64,000 bases of DNA from Paenibacillus sp. Soil522 (GTDB lineage Bacteria > Bacillota > Bacilli > Paenibacillales > Paenibacillaceae), in the NCBI RefSeq assembly GCF_001428245.1, contig NZ_LMRV01000001.1, positions 156,600 to 220,599 on the forward strand. The letters run 5' to 3'. The position numbers and the translations under genes are program-made. Shown one piece after another: positions 16,342-26,252 of the stretch (position 1 is the stretch's first letter; every line of letters begins with the position of its first letter). A model generated the notes under the pieces. It was given only the letters and a program-made list of their open reading frames with translations. It was not told where the DNA came from and did no database searches.

Positions 16342-17712
16342 ATGGCGGATCAGCCTCGAATTTATTCGATTAAAGAGCTTAATCGCTATATCCGGATGAA
16401 GATGGAGTCGGATTCACTGCTAGGTGATATTTGGCTGCGCGGCGAGATATCGAATTTCACGCATCATTCCAGCGGGCATATGTATTTTACTTTAAAGGAT
16501 AGCGATAGCCGGATAAAGTCCATTATGTTTGCATCACATAATCAACGGCTGCCCTTTATTCCTAAAGAAGGCGCGAAAGTGATAGCCAGAGGCAATATAT
16601 CGGTTTATGAACGAGATGGCAATTATCAATTTTATGTCACCTCGATGCAGCCCGACGGCATAGGGAGCTTGTATCTTGCGTTCGAGCAGCTTAAAAGCAA
16701 GTTGAATGCGGAAGGGCTGTTCGCCGAATCGCGCAAACGCCCAATTCCGCTTTTTCCGCGTGCTATAGGCGTCATTACGTCGCCTACGGGAGCTGCCGTA
16801 AGAGATATTATCATTACTTTACAACGGCGTTATCCTTTAATACCTATTTATGTTTATCCCGTACTCGTTCAAGGAAACCAAGCGGCGCCTTCGATCGTAA
16901 AAGCGATAGAAGCGATGAACCGTTTTGGCGAAGCCGACTTATTAATCGTTGGGCGCGGCGGAGGCTCGCTTGAAGAGCTGTGGGCGTTCAACGAGGAAGC
17001 GGTCGCCCGCAGCATTGCCGCTTCTCGTATTCCGGTCATAAGCGCAGTTGGGCATGAGACGGATTTCACGATTGCTGATTTTGCAGCTGATTTACGAGCA
17101 GCTACGCCAACAGCGGCTGCCGAGCTTGCTGTTCCGAGTATTGCAGAATTACAGCAGCAGCTGCAGCGCCAGCAACAGCGGCTCGTCCATGGCATCCGTT
17201 ACCGTGTCCAGGAAGATAAAGAGAAGCTGCAGCGTCTTCGCCGCTCGCCATTTTTCTTATATCCGCGAAAGTATTTGCTGGAGCAGGCAGAGCGTTTAGA
17301 CCGACTGTCGGAGCAGCTTGAGCAGCGGACTAAGCGGATAGCCGAACGTGGACATACAAGGCTCGCAAGGCTTCAAACCACATTGGCCGGGCATCATCCA
17401 GGCGAGCGGGTGGCTTTTGCGGCTAAACGTTGGCAAACGGCTAACAAGCAGCTTGAGCATGCGATGAGCATTGCCGTTAAAGATAAGAAGCTCCAGCTGC
17501 TTAGCTCAATTAAACAGCTGGACGCATTAAGTCCATTAAAGGTCATGTCCAGAGGATATAGTCTCGTATATGACGAGCAGGAGCGGCGATTAATTAAATC
17601 GATTCGCGATGTGAAGCCAGGCGACATCGTAAAGGTGAAGGTAGCAGACGGTCAGCTTGACTGTCATGTAGGTTCATTGAGAGGAGATCAATTAGATGGC
17701 AGCAACGAATAA
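16342..17712 (+). CDS. xseA: Exodeoxyribonuclease VII large subunit
   Basis: Catalytic subunit of a metal-independent single-strand exonuclease that degrades DNA to short oligonucleotides. The 456-residue protein has an N-terminal OB-fold (YSIKELNRYIR, LRGEISNFTHHSSGHMYFTLKD), the core with GVITSPTGAAVRDI and GRGGGSLEELWAFNEE followed by SAVGHETDFT, then a long coiled-coil region (about 275-400), and a C-terminal SPLKVMSRGYSLV segment. I start at ATG 16342 behind AAGGAGTG; upstream in-frame codons overlap folD. It overlaps xseB by 17 bases. Confidence 0.97.
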   Translation: MADQPRIYSIKELNRYIRMKMESDSLLGDIWLRGEISNFTHHSSGHMYFTLKDSDSRIKSIMFASHNQRLPFIPKEGAKVIARGNISVYERDGNYQFYVTSMQPDGIGSLYLAFEQLKSKLNAEGLFAESRKRPIPLFPRAIGVITSPTGAAVRDIIITLQRRYPLIPIYVYPVLVQGNQAAPSIVKAIEAMNRFGEADLLIVGRGGGSLEELWAFNEEAVARSIAASRIPVISAVGHETDFTIADFAADLRAATPTAAAELAVPSIAELQQQLQRQQQRLVHGIRYRVQEDKEKLQRLRRSPFFLYPRKYLLEQAERLDRLSEQLEQRTKRIAERGHTRLARLQTTLAGHHPGERVAFAAKRWQTANKQLEHAMSIAVKDKKLQLLSSIKQLDALSPLKVMSRGYSLVYDEQERRLIKSIRDVKPGDIVKVKVADGQLDCHVGSLRGDQLDGSNE

Positions 17713-17950
17713 TAGTGAGCTCACTTTTGAGCAGGCAATGGAGCGATTGGACTCCATTGTATCCAAGCTGGAGAACGGCGATGTTCCGCTTGAAACAGCA
17801 ATTGAATTGTTCCAAGAAGGCATGAAGCTGTCCCAGCTGTGCGGAGGCAAGCTGGAGCAGGTCGAGCGCAAAATCGAATTGTTGATCGAAACGGAGCATG
17901 GTTTCCAGAAAAAAACGTTTGCAGATGTAAACGAGGATAAAGGGGAATAA
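17696..17950 (+). CDS. xseB: Exodeoxyribonuclease VII small subunit
   Basis: An 84-residue helical protein with the XseB pattern FEQAMERLDSIVSKLENGDVPLETAIELFQEGMKLS, in which the two antiparallel helices wrap the XseA coiled coil. ATG 17696 is inside the 3' end of xseA (translational coupling) behind AGAGGAG. Required in stoichiometric excess for exonuclease VII activity in the family. Confidence 0.96.
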   Translation: MAATNNSELTFEQAMERLDSIVSKLENGDVPLETAIELFQEGMKLSQLCGGKLEQVERKIELLIETEHGFQKKTFADVNEDKGE

Positions 17951-17952
17951 GC

Positions 17953-18867
17953 TTGAACGAGAGGGCATCCATTAAAGCGTACTTATCGAAATGCGCGGAG
18001 CTGACCGAAGCTTCGCTTAAACAATCGGTTCCGAACTCGTGGGACGTTCCGGTACAGCTGAGGGAGGCAATGCAGTATTCGCTTGAAGCAGGAGGCAAAC
18101 GCCTGAGACCAGCGTTAGTGCTATCGGCTGCCGAAGCGGTATTTGGCCGTACGGCAACCTTCGATGCCGCTCTGCCAGTAGCTTGCGCCGTAGAGTTTAT
18201 ACACACATATTCTTTGATTCATGACGATTTGCCTGCCATGGATAATGATGATTTCCGCAGAGGAAAGCCGACGAACCATAAGGTATTTGGTGAAGCGATG
18301 GCGATTTTAGCCGGGGACGCGCTGCTTACGCATGCGTTTCATTTAATTCCTCAAGCGGCGCGCCAAGGCGGTATTGCCGCAGAAGCGGCGCTTGCCATCG
18401 TAGAAGATCTCGCCAAGTTGGCGGGTGCTCCCGGAATGGTTGGAGGCCAGGTTGCCGATATGCTTGGGGAGCAAGGAATCACTTCCATCAGTGAGCTGGA
18501 ATACATCCATCTTCATAAAACAAGCGATCTTATTGTGTTCTCGGTTACGGCTGGCGGCCGAATCGGAGGAGCTACAGATAAGCAGCTTGAGCTTCTAGCA
18601 ACATATGGCCGAAATATCGGTCTTGCTTTTCAAATTCGGGATGATATATTGGATTTGATCGGCGATGAGCAGAAGCTGGGAAAGAAAACAAATAGCGACG
18701 TTCAGCAGAATAAAGTAACGTATCCTTTCCTAATCGGAATAGAAGAGAGCAAAGCTCAGGTTGAGCGGCTAACCCAGGAGGCGAAAGCGGCTGTGCTGGA
18801 TGCGGGGTTGCTCGCTCCGGACCGACTTCTTGAAATTGCGGATTATCTCGTTGGGCGCGATCATTGA
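17953..18867 (+). CDS. ispA: Farnesyl diphosphate synthase (geranyltranstransferase)
   Basis: Condenses IPP with DMAPP/GPP to farnesyl diphosphate, the precursor of undecaprenyl phosphate and quinone side chains. The 304-residue protein has the first aspartate-rich motif HDDLPAMDNDDFRRGKPT and the second in QIRDDILDLIGD, plus EAGGKRLRPAL near the N-terminus. It starts at TTG 17953, with AAGGGG eight bases ahead and only two bases after xseB. Together with dxs next door this is an isoprenoid-supply pair within a mixed operon. Confidence 0.95.
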   Translation: MNERASIKAYLSKCAELTEASLKQSVPNSWDVPVQLREAMQYSLEAGGKRLRPALVLSAAEAVFGRTATFDAALPVACAVEFIHTYSLIHDDLPAMDNDDFRRGKPTNHKVFGEAMAILAGDALLTHAFHLIPQAARQGGIAAEAALAIVEDLAKLAGAPGMVGGQVADMLGEQGITSISELEYIHLHKTSDLIVFSVTAGGRIGGATDKQLELLATYGRNIGLAFQIRDDILDLIGDEQKLGKKTNSDVQQNKVTYPFLIGIEESKAQVERLTQEAKAAVLDAGLLAPDRLLEIADYLVGRDH

Positions 18868-18892
18868 GAATGTAATGCTTTTTCCATTGTGG

Positions 18893-18921
18893 TTGGGAAT
18901 CAAAGCTCAATGTGCTATAAT
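18893..18921 (+). promoter_or_regulatory. Vegetative promoter ahead of dxs
   Basis: TTGGGA (18893-18898), 17-base spacer and TATAAT (18916-18921) lie in the ispA-dxs spacer, so dxs can be transcribed separately from the upstream genes. Confidence 0.65.
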
Positions 18922-18985
18922 AGGAAAAATGTAGATGTTCATGGGACAGCAGTTAAAGGCTGTCCGCGAAAGCGAGGAAAGTAAC

Positions 18986-20884
18986 GTGCTGCTTGACCAG
19001 ATTAACGGACCTCAAGATTTGAAAGCTTTGACAACCGCTCAGCTAGAGCAACTGGCCGCTGAAATCCGTCAGTTTCTTATTGAGAAGCTTTCCGTTACGG
19101 GTGGTCATCTCGCTCCTAACTTAGGAGTTGTAGAGCTGACCCTAGCCATGCATTATTTATTTAACAGCCCAGAAGATAAGTTTATTTTTGACGTCGGGCA
19201 TCAATCATATGTACACAAAATATTAACCGGACGCAAGGACCGGTTTGATACGCTGCGTAAATATAAAGGGCTATGCGGTTTCGTCAAACGGGCGGAAAGC
19301 GAGCATGACGTTTGGGAAGCCGGACATAGCAGCACATCCTTGTCAGCTGCAATGGGAATGGCGCTCGCCCGTGATTTGAAGGGTGAGAGCAATCGCGTAG
19401 TTGCTGTTATCGGTGACGGCGCCCTTACCGGCGGCATGGCTTTAGAAGCGCTTAATCATATCGGACACGAGAAGAAAAATTTGATTGTCATCTTGAATGA
19501 TAATGAGATGTCTATCGCTCCAAACGTTGGCGCATTGCATCACTATTTAGGTAAAATACGTACTGATCATCATTATCATAAAGCTAAGGACGAGCTTCAG
19601 TTATTGCTGAATAAAATACCGGCCATCGGAGGAAAGCTTGCTAAAACAGCCGAGCGCTTTAAGGATAGCTTGAAGTATTTGCTCGTAAGCGGCATTCTGT
19701 TCGAGCAATTCGGATTTACTTATTTGGGTCCTGTAGATGGTCATGATATTGAGCAGGTGCTTGATATTATGCGCCAAGCGGATTCGATGCCGGGTCCCGT
19801 GCTTGTTCATGTATTGACTGTAAAAGGGAAAGGCTATTCGCCTGCTGAAGCGGATTCGTTCAAATGGCATGGCATCACGCCATATAAGATTGAATCTGGT
19901 CAAGTGGTCAAGGCTGTTGGTCCTCCCGTTTATACAGATGTATTCGGCGAAATGTTAATTGAATTAGCCGAGAAGGACGATCGAATTGTCGCTGTAACTC
20001 CTGCAATGCCAGGCGGCTCCGGATTGCTCAAATTTGCAGCGAGGTTCCCTAATCGCATGATTGATGTGGGAATTGCCGAGCAGCATGCGGCTACGATGTC
20101 GGCAGCGCTTGCGATGGAAGGAATGAAGCCCGTTTTCGCGGTGTATTCAACTTTCCTGCAGCGCGCATATGACCAAGTCGTGCATGATATTTGCCGTCAA
20201 AACCTTAACGTTATTTTTGCGATTGACCGTGCGGGCTTCGTTGGAGCAGATGGCGAGACTCACCATGGCGTTTATGATATATCATTTTTAAGGCATATTC
20301 CGAATTTGGTTATTATGATGCCTAAGGACGAGAATGAGCTCAGACAAATGCTTAAGACTGCCGTTGATTATGATGACGGGCCGATCGCCGTACGTTATCC
20401 GCGTATTGCGGGCTTAGGCGTGGAGATGGAGTCTAATCCGCAAGCTTTGCCGATTGGCACTTGGGAGACGGTTCGAGCAGGAGATTCCGGCGTTATTTTG
20501 GCAATTGGCCCCATGCTGCAGGTTGCCGAGGAAGCGGCTGAACTCCTCAAGCGAGAAGGATTGAGCGTTCAAATCATAAATGCCAGATTTATTAAGCCGC
20601 TCGATGAGCAGATGCTGTTATCGCTTGCTGCGGAAGGCAAGCATATGATCGTGCTGGAGGAAGGCGCGGAGCTTGGCGGTTTGGGAAGCTCAGTTCTTGA
20701 ATTTTATTCACTCAAAGGCATTTACGGCCTGTCCGTTCGTATTATCGGCGTGCCTGATGTATTCGTTGAGCACGGTACGATCAAGGAGCAAAGAAAAGAA
20801 ATTGGTTTAACGGCTGAGAGAGTAGCTACCGAGTTCAAAGCCATGCAGCCAAAGCGCATGAAGCGAGTTACTGGCCAACAGTAA
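18986..20884 (+). CDS. dxs: 1-deoxy-D-xylulose-5-phosphate synthase
   Basis: Thiamine-diphosphate enzyme joining pyruvate and glyceraldehyde 3-phosphate, first step of the MEP isoprenoid pathway. The 632-residue protein carries [14 protein letters not shown], the ThDP/Mg motif [23 protein letters not shown]...NDN, a transketolase pyrimidine domain ([38 protein letters not shown]) and a C-terminal domain. I start at GTG 18986 (MLLDQINGP), preceded by GAGGAAAG and aligned with the start in B. subtilis; an in-frame ATG at 18935 would add 17 unusual residues. Confidence 0.97.
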   Translation: MLLDQINGPQDLKALTTAQLEQLAAEIRQFLIEKLSVTGGHLAPNLGVVELTLAMHYLFNSPEDKFIFDVGHQSYVHKILTGRKDRFDTLRKYKGLCGFVKRAESEHDVWEAGHSSTSLSAAMGMALARDLKGESNRVVAVIGDGALTGGMALEALNHIGHEKKNLIVILNDNEMSIAPNVGALHHYLGKIRTDHHYHKAKDELQLLLNKIPAIGGKLAKTAERFKDSLKYLLVSGILFEQFGFTYLGPVDGHDIEQVLDIMRQADSMPGPVLVHVLTVKGKGYSPAEADSFKWHGITPYKIESGQVVKAVGPPVYTDVFGEMLIELAEKDDRIVAVTPAMPGGSGLLKFAARFPNRMIDVGIAEQHAATMSAALAMEGMKPVFAVYSTFLQRAYDQVVHDICRQNLNVIFAIDRAGFVGADGETHHGVYDISFLRHIPNLVIMMPKDENELRQMLKTAVDYDDGPIAVRYPRIAGLGVEMESNPQALPIGTWETVRAGDSGVILAIGPMLQVAEEAAELLKREGLSVQIINARFIKPLDEQMLLSLAAEGKHMIVLEEGAELGGLGSSVLEFYSLKGIYGLSVRIIGVPDVFVEHGTIKEQRKEIGLTAERVATEFKAMQPKRMKRVTGQQ

Positions 20885-20900
20885 CGTTTGAGGGAGAAAG

Positions 20901-21731
20901 ATGACAACTACAGCGAAAGAACGGATAGATGTGCTTCTGGTGGAGCGCGGCTTTTATGAAAGCAGGGAAAAAGCGAAAGCGGCTTTAATGGCCGGGCTCG
21001 TGCTTGTAAATGACGAGCCTGTCGACAAAAGCGGAATGAAAGTGGCGCGTACGGCAGATATTAAGGTAAAGGGTGCTCTGCATCCTTACGTCAGCCGTGG
21101 CGGATTGAAGCTGGAGAAGGCGATTCGGAAGTTCGGTATCGATTTGAACGGACGCGTCATGCTCGATATAGGCGCATCGACAGGCGGATTTACGGATTGC
21201 GCTCTTCAGAACGGCGCATCATATGTATATGCTATCGATGTTGGCTACAATCAGCTTGATTGGTCGCTTAGACAGGATGAACGGGTAAATGTCATGGAGC
21301 GTACCAACTTTCGCTATACAGAGCCTGCTGATCTGGTCGGACCGCCTCCTACGTTTGCTTCAATCGACGTATCCTTCATATCGTTGAAGCTCATTTTACC
21401 TGCTTTATCCACCTTGTTATCGGTTGGCTCCGGGATTGTCGCATTAATAAAGCCGCAATTCGAAGCAGGACGCGAGAAGGTAGGTAAATCAGGTGTCGTT
21501 CGTGACTCCGCTGTGCATAGGGATGTGCTGCGGACAGTTCTGACTGCGGCAGCAAAGCTGGGTTATAGCTTGCAGGATATTACGTTTTCTCCTATTACGG
21601 GAGGAGAGGGAAATATTGAATTTTTGGCCTATTGGACATGGTCCGCTGAGCCGAGCGCTGTAATTCCTGATGATGCTGCGTTAACGGAATTGGTAAAGCA
21701 AGCGAACGAAACCTTTACTACAAACAAATAA
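20901..21731 (+). CDS. tlyA: TlyA family rRNA 2'-O-methyltransferase (YqxC)
   Basis: A 276-residue protein with an N-terminal S4 RNA-binding domain (RIDVLLVERGFYESREKAKAALMAG) and an FtsJ/RrmJ-type methyltransferase domain: SAM-binding motif MLDIGASTGGFTDCAL at about 90-105, then the DVSFISLKLILPA and ALIKPQFEAGR segments containing the catalytic Asp and Lys. TlyA of mycobacteria methylates ribose of rRNA cytidines (and some family members are called haemolysins, wrongly). ATG 20901 follows GAGGGAGAAAG. dxs-tlyA-argR-recN order is conserved in Bacillus (yqxC). Confidence 0.93.
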   Translation: MTTTAKERIDVLLVERGFYESREKAKAALMAGLVLVNDEPVDKSGMKVARTADIKVKGALHPYVSRGGLKLEKAIRKFGIDLNGRVMLDIGASTGGFTDCALQNGASYVYAIDVGYNQLDWSLRQDERVNVMERTNFRYTEPADLVGPPPTFASIDVSFISLKLILPALSTLLSVGSGIVALIKPQFEAGREKVGKSGVVRDSAVHRDVLRTVLTAAAKLGYSLQDITFSPITGGEGNIEFLAYWTWSAEPSAVIPDDAALTELVKQANETFTTNK

Positions 21732-21747
21732 GATGAAGAAACCAGGA

Positions 21748-21786
21748 AGGTGTCGAGCAGAGTCATAGCTGCCCGGCATCTTTTTT
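21748..21786 (+). terminator. Terminator after tlyA
   Basis: AGGTGTCGAGCAG pairs with CTGCCCGGCATCT (one mismatch, two wobbles) over an 8-base loop and is followed by T6. Confidence 0.82.
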
Positions 21787-21919
21787 ACTTTACAGCAGCC
21801 AACTTGATTTGTTAAACTATAGAAACCAAACAAATGTTCGGTATAGTAGATATACAGGAGAATGCCCCCAGCATAGCGAACGATTAAGTAAACAATCCAT
21901 TTGCGAATGGGGGATGCTG

Positions 21920-22387
21920 ATGGGCACATACGGTGATTGGTTTATTATGCTTTTTGCCGGTTGTTTGGCTGTAGTTTGGCTGTTCAGAGTATTTCACCGC
22001 TGGCTGCACGAGCCTGCAAGCGTCAAGCGTCTTAAGCTTGGTAAAGGCGGCGTGCTCACGGAAGATGATGAGAACATTTTATTGCTTGAGCAAGCTGGAT
22101 ATGAGGTAAGCTCAGGAAAGCATTTAGTTCCGATTCCAATCAAGCTGGATGATGTGCCGCTTGGAAGAGGAAGTCGGTTATATATTGATTATATAGCGGA
22201 AATGGATCATTGTACGTATATCGTCAAGACTGCACGTGATCGGATGCCGATGGAATGGACGGCTAGTGGAGTTAGGGACCGTTTGCTTGTTTATTCGCTG
22301 CTATTGCCCGAATGCGACGGCATATTGTTCGTTGACGCGAAGGAGAAAGTCATCCGCAAAATAACGTTTCACATCTCAGACCAATAA
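21920..22387 (+). CDS. Uncharacterised membrane-anchored protein between tlyA and argR
   Basis: A 155-residue protein I do not recognise. An N-terminal helix (about 8-26, WFIMLFAGCLAVVWLF) would anchor it, followed by a basic patch and a cytoplasmic alpha/beta domain of about 120 residues with DENILLLEQAGYEV, LDDVPLGRGSRLYIDYIAE and CDGILFVDAKEKVIRKITF. That arrangement has the feel of a small nuclease-like or nucleotide-binding fold, but no motif is decisive. ATG 21920 is six bases after GGGGG; ATG 21914 is possible too. It lies between a terminator and argR and may be co-transcribed with argR, 17 bases downstream. Confidence 0.75.
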   Translation: MGTYGDWFIMLFAGCLAVVWLFRVFHRWLHEPASVKRLKLGKGGVLTEDDENILLLEQAGYEVSSGKHLVPIPIKLDDVPLGRGSRLYIDYIAEMDHCTYIVKTARDRMPMEWTASGVRDRLLVYSLLLPECDGILFVDAKEKVIRKITFHISDQ

Positions 22388-22404
22388 ATCATGGAGGTTT
22401 TTTT

Positions 22405-22857
22405 ATGAAGGGGATTCGCCAATATCGAATCAAGGAAATTATTACAAACCGTATGATTGAGACACAGGAGGAGCTTGTGGAAGCGCTGCGCGCAACCGGC
22501 ATGCAGGTAACTCAGGCAACCGTATCGCGCGATATGAAGGAATTGATGCTTATTAAGGTGCCGGCAGGTGAAGGGAAATACAAATATTCTATTCCGCAGG
22601 AGCATCAGCGCCAAAATCCGATCCATAAGCTAAAGCGTGCGCTGCTTGATCATTTTGTGCATATTGATTTCACTGATAACCTTGTTGTCATGAAGTGTCT
22701 GCCGGGAACGGCAAATGCAATTGGAGCTTTGGTCGATAATATGGAATGGCCAGAGGTTATGGGTACAATCTGCGGGGATGATACGATCTTGATGATCTGT
22801 CGCACCAAGACGCAGAGTGGAGAAGTTGTGGAACGCTTGCTTGAACTATTGAACTAA
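22405..22857 (+). CDS. argR: Arginine repressor ArgR/AhrC
   Basis: Hexameric, arginine-dependent regulator of arginine synthesis and breakdown. The 150-residue protein has a winged-helix N-terminus (RQYRIKEIITNRMIETQEELVEALRATGMQVTQATVSRDMKEL, the SRD being the DNA-recognition signature) and a C-terminal arginine-binding domain with MKCLPGTANAIGALVD and GTICGDDTILMICR. ATG 22405 follows ATGGAGG. As in Bacillus it precedes recN, 20 bases away. Confidence 0.97.
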   Translation: MKGIRQYRIKEIITNRMIETQEELVEALRATGMQVTQATVSRDMKELMLIKVPAGEGKYKYSIPQEHQRQNPIHKLKRALLDHFVHIDFTDNLVVMKCLPGTANAIGALVDNMEWPEVMGTICGDDTILMICRTKTQSGEVVERLLELLN

Positions 22858-22877
22858 AACGAGGGGGAAATTAAACC

Positions 22878-24590
22878 ATGCTGCGTGAGTTATCTATAAG
22901 AAATTTAGCGGTAATTGAAGAAGTGAACGTTACATTTCATCATGGATTTCATGTGTTAACAGGTGAAACAGGGGCAGGCAAATCGATTCTAATTGATGCG
23001 CTAAGCTTGCTGGCTGGCGGTAGAGGCTCCGCAGACATGGTACGGTATGGATGTGAAAAAGCCGAGATGGAGGCGTTGTTTGATCTCCCTGGCAGCCATC
23101 CTGTTTGGGTTGTGTTAAATAAGCTCGGTGTACATGCCTCCTGCGAGGAGATGCTGGTCATCAGGCGCGAGCTTTCGTCACATGGCAAGAGCAACAGCCG
23201 TGTAAACGGTCAACTCGTTACGATGACGATGCTTCGGGAAATTGGTGAATACTTAGTTAATATTCATGGTCAGCATGAACATCAATCATTGCTTCGAACA
23301 GATCAGCATTTGGAATGGTTAGATATGTTCGCAGGCGATTTGTTAATCGAACGAAAGCAAAATTACAGAAACGTATTTAAAGAGCTGCAGCAAACCAGAG
23401 CATCGCTGCGAGAGCTGGAAAATTCAACGAGACAAAACGTTCAGATGCTCGATTTGTATCGTTTTCAGATTGAAGAAATTACGAATGCCCAGCTTAAGCC
23501 TATGGAAGATGAATTACTTGCCGAACAGCGGCGCAAGCTACTGTATGCGGGGAAAAGAATGGATGGGGTGTCTGAGGCATACTCGCTGTTATACGGAGGC
23601 AAAGGTCTCGATATGGTTAGCAAAGCGGTTGCGAAGCTGATTGATATTCAGACCTATGATGCAGTGAAATTAAGCCCGTTACTGGAGCAGCTTCAATCTG
23701 CCTTTTATCAAGCGGAGGATGCAGCTTTCCAGCTGCGCGATTATCGTGATGGTATAGAATCTGATCCCGACCAGCTGTCGCAGGTGGAGGACAGACTTGA
23801 TTTAATAAATGGTTTGAAGCGGAAATACGGGGAAACGATACCTGATATATTAGCATATTTAGATCGTACAATTATTGACCGTGACAAAATCGAAAATCGC
23901 GATCAGCTGCTTGAGGAGCTTCGATTAGAAGAAATAAGGCAGTATAATCAAGCATTGGTTTTAGCTCAAGAATTATCTCAGCTTCGCGAGCATGCGGCTG
24001 CGAAGCTGTCTGAAGCAATCGAGAACGAGCTAGGACAGCTTCAAATGCCATCCGCTAAGTTTCGTGTGCAAATCGATACGACCTTTGACGGGTCAGGAGA
24101 GCCGAAGCAAATTCGGCTGCACATTAATGGAATGGATGAAGCGATTTTTATGCTGTCAACAAATCCGGGTGAACCTTTGAAGCCGCTAAGCAAAATTGCA
24201 TCCGGTGGAGAAATGTCACGCATTATGCTTGCCCTAAAGAGCATTTTTGCAGAGATCGATCAAGTTCCTGTCCTTATATTTGATGAGGTTGATACGGGCG
24301 TAAGCGGCCGGGCGGCGCAAGCCATCGCAGAGAAGATGTCGCAGCTCGCAATGAAGTGCCAGGTGTTCTCGATTACTCATTTACCTCAAGTAGCATGCAT
24401 GGCAGACCACCATTATGAAATACGGAAGCAGGTCATTGAGGACCGAACCTCTACTTCGGTAACGGAATTGATCGGTACAATGCGTATTGAAGAGCTGGCT
24501 CGCATGCTTGGCGGTGTAGAGGTAACTGAAAAAACTCGACATCATGCACAAGAAATGCTTGATTTGGCTCATCGACAGAAGGGAGCGTAA
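22878..24590 (+). CDS. recN: DNA repair protein RecN
   Basis: SMC-like ATPase acting early in double-strand break repair. The 570-residue protein has Walker A GETGAGKSILIDAL (about residues 29-43), a central coiled coil (about 150-380), ABC signature LSTNPGEPLKPLSKIASGGEMSRIMLAL and Walker B VLIFDEVDTGVSGRAAQAI. ATG 22878 follows GAGGGGG. Co-transcribed with argR. Confidence 0.97.
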   Translation: MLRELSIRNLAVIEEVNVTFHHGFHVLTGETGAGKSILIDALSLLAGGRGSADMVRYGCEKAEMEALFDLPGSHPVWVVLNKLGVHASCEEMLVIRRELSSHGKSNSRVNGQLVTMTMLREIGEYLVNIHGQHEHQSLLRTDQHLEWLDMFAGDLLIERKQNYRNVFKELQQTRASLRELENSTRQNVQMLDLYRFQIEEITNAQLKPMEDELLAEQRRKLLYAGKRMDGVSEAYSLLYGGKGLDMVSKAVAKLIDIQTYDAVKLSPLLEQLQSAFYQAEDAAFQLRDYRDGIESDPDQLSQVEDRLDLINGLKRKYGETIPDILAYLDRTIIDRDKIENRDQLLEELRLEEIRQYNQALVLAQELSQLREHAAAKLSEAIENELGQLQMPSAKFRVQIDTTFDGSGEPKQIRLHINGMDEAIFMLSTNPGEPLKPLSKIASGGEMSRIMLALKSIFAEIDQVPVLIFDEVDTGVSGRAAQAIAEKMSQLAMKCQVFSITHLPQVACMADHHYEIRKQVIEDRTSTSVTELIGTMRIEELARMLGGVEVTEKTRHHAQEMLDLAHRQKGA

Positions 24591-24713
24591 TGGAAGCCAA
24601 TTAGGGAATGTTTTTGCGGACATAAAACAACAGGGTGAGGGTAACTTAAAGGTACGCCAATGGCGATATAGCCTTTAACGTCATGCGATGGAATTACAGG
24701 GAGCGTGAAATCA

Positions 24714-26042
24714 TTGAACTCCAATCAAAGGAAGCGATGGTTTGGCCTAGTTCTCGTTTTCTTCATTTGCATGATCGGAATCTCCACCCCGTTTCAACAT
24801 TTTGCCGCAATTCCGAATGAACTTCGTTTATTCTCTGGGCAGCTGAAACGATTACAATACGGAGTACCCGTTCATGCAGAAGTAACGGTCGACCCTCAGA
24901 TGCTTCAGATTAACGGATCAACCAGTCATTCTTTATCCGTAAATTTGAATGAAACACTGTCACTTCAGCCGAATCAAAGCGGTCAAACCAAAATGAAAGT
25001 GAAATTATTTGGTAAAATTCCATTTAAGACTGTAAAAGTAAATGTAGTGCCTGATTTACGAGTGATACCCGGTGGGCAAACAATTGGAGTCAAAGTCAAA
25101 TCATCCGGCATTTTAGTTGTGGGTCATCATCAGGTCGCTGGCAGTGATGGCATGAAGCAATCGCCTGGAGAGGCTGCAGGACTTCGGCTGGGCGATTTGA
25201 TTGTTAAGATCAACGGCACAAGCATCAATCAAGTACACAGAGTTGCAGAGCTAAGCGAGAGGGCTGGTAATGACAAGAAGCCGCTTGAAGTTACCTATAA
25301 GCGTGACGGACAATTAAGCATTACTCGGCTAAGCCCTGTATTTGATGCAGAAGATAAGGCTTGGCGGTTAGGCTTATACATTCGTGATTCAGCAGCTGGG
25401 GTAGGAACATTAACATTTTATGCTCCCGATCAAGGCGTATATGGGGCACTCGGACATGTTATAACCGATATGGATACACAAACGCCGATAGATGTAGGCG
25501 AAGGTCAAATATTACAATCGAGCGTCACGTCCATTAACAAGAGCCAAAATGGCGAGCCGGGAGAAAAAAGAGCGCATTTTGTAAAAGAGAGCAAAATATT
25601 AGGCAATGTTGAACGTAATACTCCGTTTGGCATTTTCGGCAAAATGAATGAAGTGCCAACGCACAGCTACAGTGCAAAAACAGTGCCCGTAGCCTTTGCC
25701 GAAGATGTCAAAGAAGGGCCAGCGCAAATTTTGACTGTTGTAAATGGACAAAAGGTTGAGCGCTTTGATATCGAAGTTGTCCATGTATCAAAGCAAACCG
25801 GTCCAGCCACTAAAGGTATGGTCATTAAAATTACGGACAAGCGTCTGTTAAGCAAAACCGGCGGTATCGTTCAAGGTATGTCGGGCAGTCCGATTATACA
25901 GGATGGCAAGTTGGTTGGTGCCGTTACTCATGTGTTTGTGAATGATCCGTCCTCAGGGTATGGCTGTTTTATCGAGTGGATGCTGCAGGATGCAGGCGTA
26001 TTATTGAAGTCGGCTAACGGTCGAATTGGCGAGGCTGCGTAA
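24714..26042 (+). CDS. spoIVB: SpoIVB peptidase (S55)
   Basis: Serine protease secreted from the forespore that cleaves SpoIVFA and so triggers SigK activation in the mother cell. The 442-residue protein has an N-terminal membrane/signal segment (about 9-28), a PDZ domain (about 115-205, with PGEAAGLRLGDLIVKINGTSI), and the S55 peptidase domain with the catalytic His in LGHVITDMD (H248) and Ser in QGMSGSPII (about 390-392). I start at TTG 24714, ten bases after AGGGAG; a GTG at 24705 is too close to that site. The 123-base recN-spoIVB spacer shows no clear SigF/SigG promoter. Confidence 0.96.
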   Translation: MNSNQRKRWFGLVLVFFICMIGISTPFQHFAAIPNELRLFSGQLKRLQYGVPVHAEVTVDPQMLQINGSTSHSLSVNLNETLSLQPNQSGQTKMKVKLFGKIPFKTVKVNVVPDLRVIPGGQTIGVKVKSSGILVVGHHQVAGSDGMKQSPGEAAGLRLGDLIVKINGTSINQVHRVAELSERAGNDKKPLEVTYKRDGQLSITRLSPVFDAEDKAWRLGLYIRDSAAGVGTLTFYAPDQGVYGALGHVITDMDTQTPIDVGEGQILQSSVTSINKSQNGEPGEKRAHFVKESKILGNVERNTPFGIFGKMNEVPTHSYSAKTVPVAFAEDVKEGPAQILTVVNGQKVERFDIEVVHVSKQTGPATKGMVIKITDKRLLSKTGGIVQGMSGSPIIQDGKLVGAVTHVFVNDPSSGYGCFIEWMLQDAGVLLKSANGRIGEAA

Positions 26043-26062
26043 TGGTTGCAATTTAATGCGAG

Positions 26063-26108
26063 ACGTCTGCTTGGGCTTTATGGAGCCATGGCAGACGTTT
26101 TTTTTTAT
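26063..26108 (+). terminator. Terminator after spoIVB
   Basis: ACGTCTGC ... GCAGACGT stem, extended internally by GGCT/AGCC, followed by nine T. Confidence 0.93.
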
Positions 26109-26160
26109 TTTTTGCCGGTTATCTAAAAACCGCGTGATGCATATAATAAGCAAAGAATTT

Positions 26161-26167
26161 TGTCGAA
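26161..26167 (+). promoter_or_regulatory. 0A box 1 (Spo0A~P binding site)
   Basis: Perfect TGTCGAA, 178 bases upstream of spo0A and just downstream of a candidate vegetative -10 (TATAAT 26142-26147). A weaker box TATCGAA lies at 26210-26216. Confidence 0.75.
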
Positions 26168-26245
26168 GAAGAGCGAAGATAATCGTTACATGTAATAAAT
26201 TTTTAATTATATCGAATCAACTTAAAAAAATAAAGAAAAATAATT

Positions 26246-26252
26246 TTCGACA
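26246..26252 (-). promoter_or_regulatory. 0A box 2 (inverted)
   Basis: TTCGACA on the plus strand, i.e. a perfect TGTCGAA on the minus strand, abutting the -35 of the SigH-type promoter. Confidence 0.75.
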
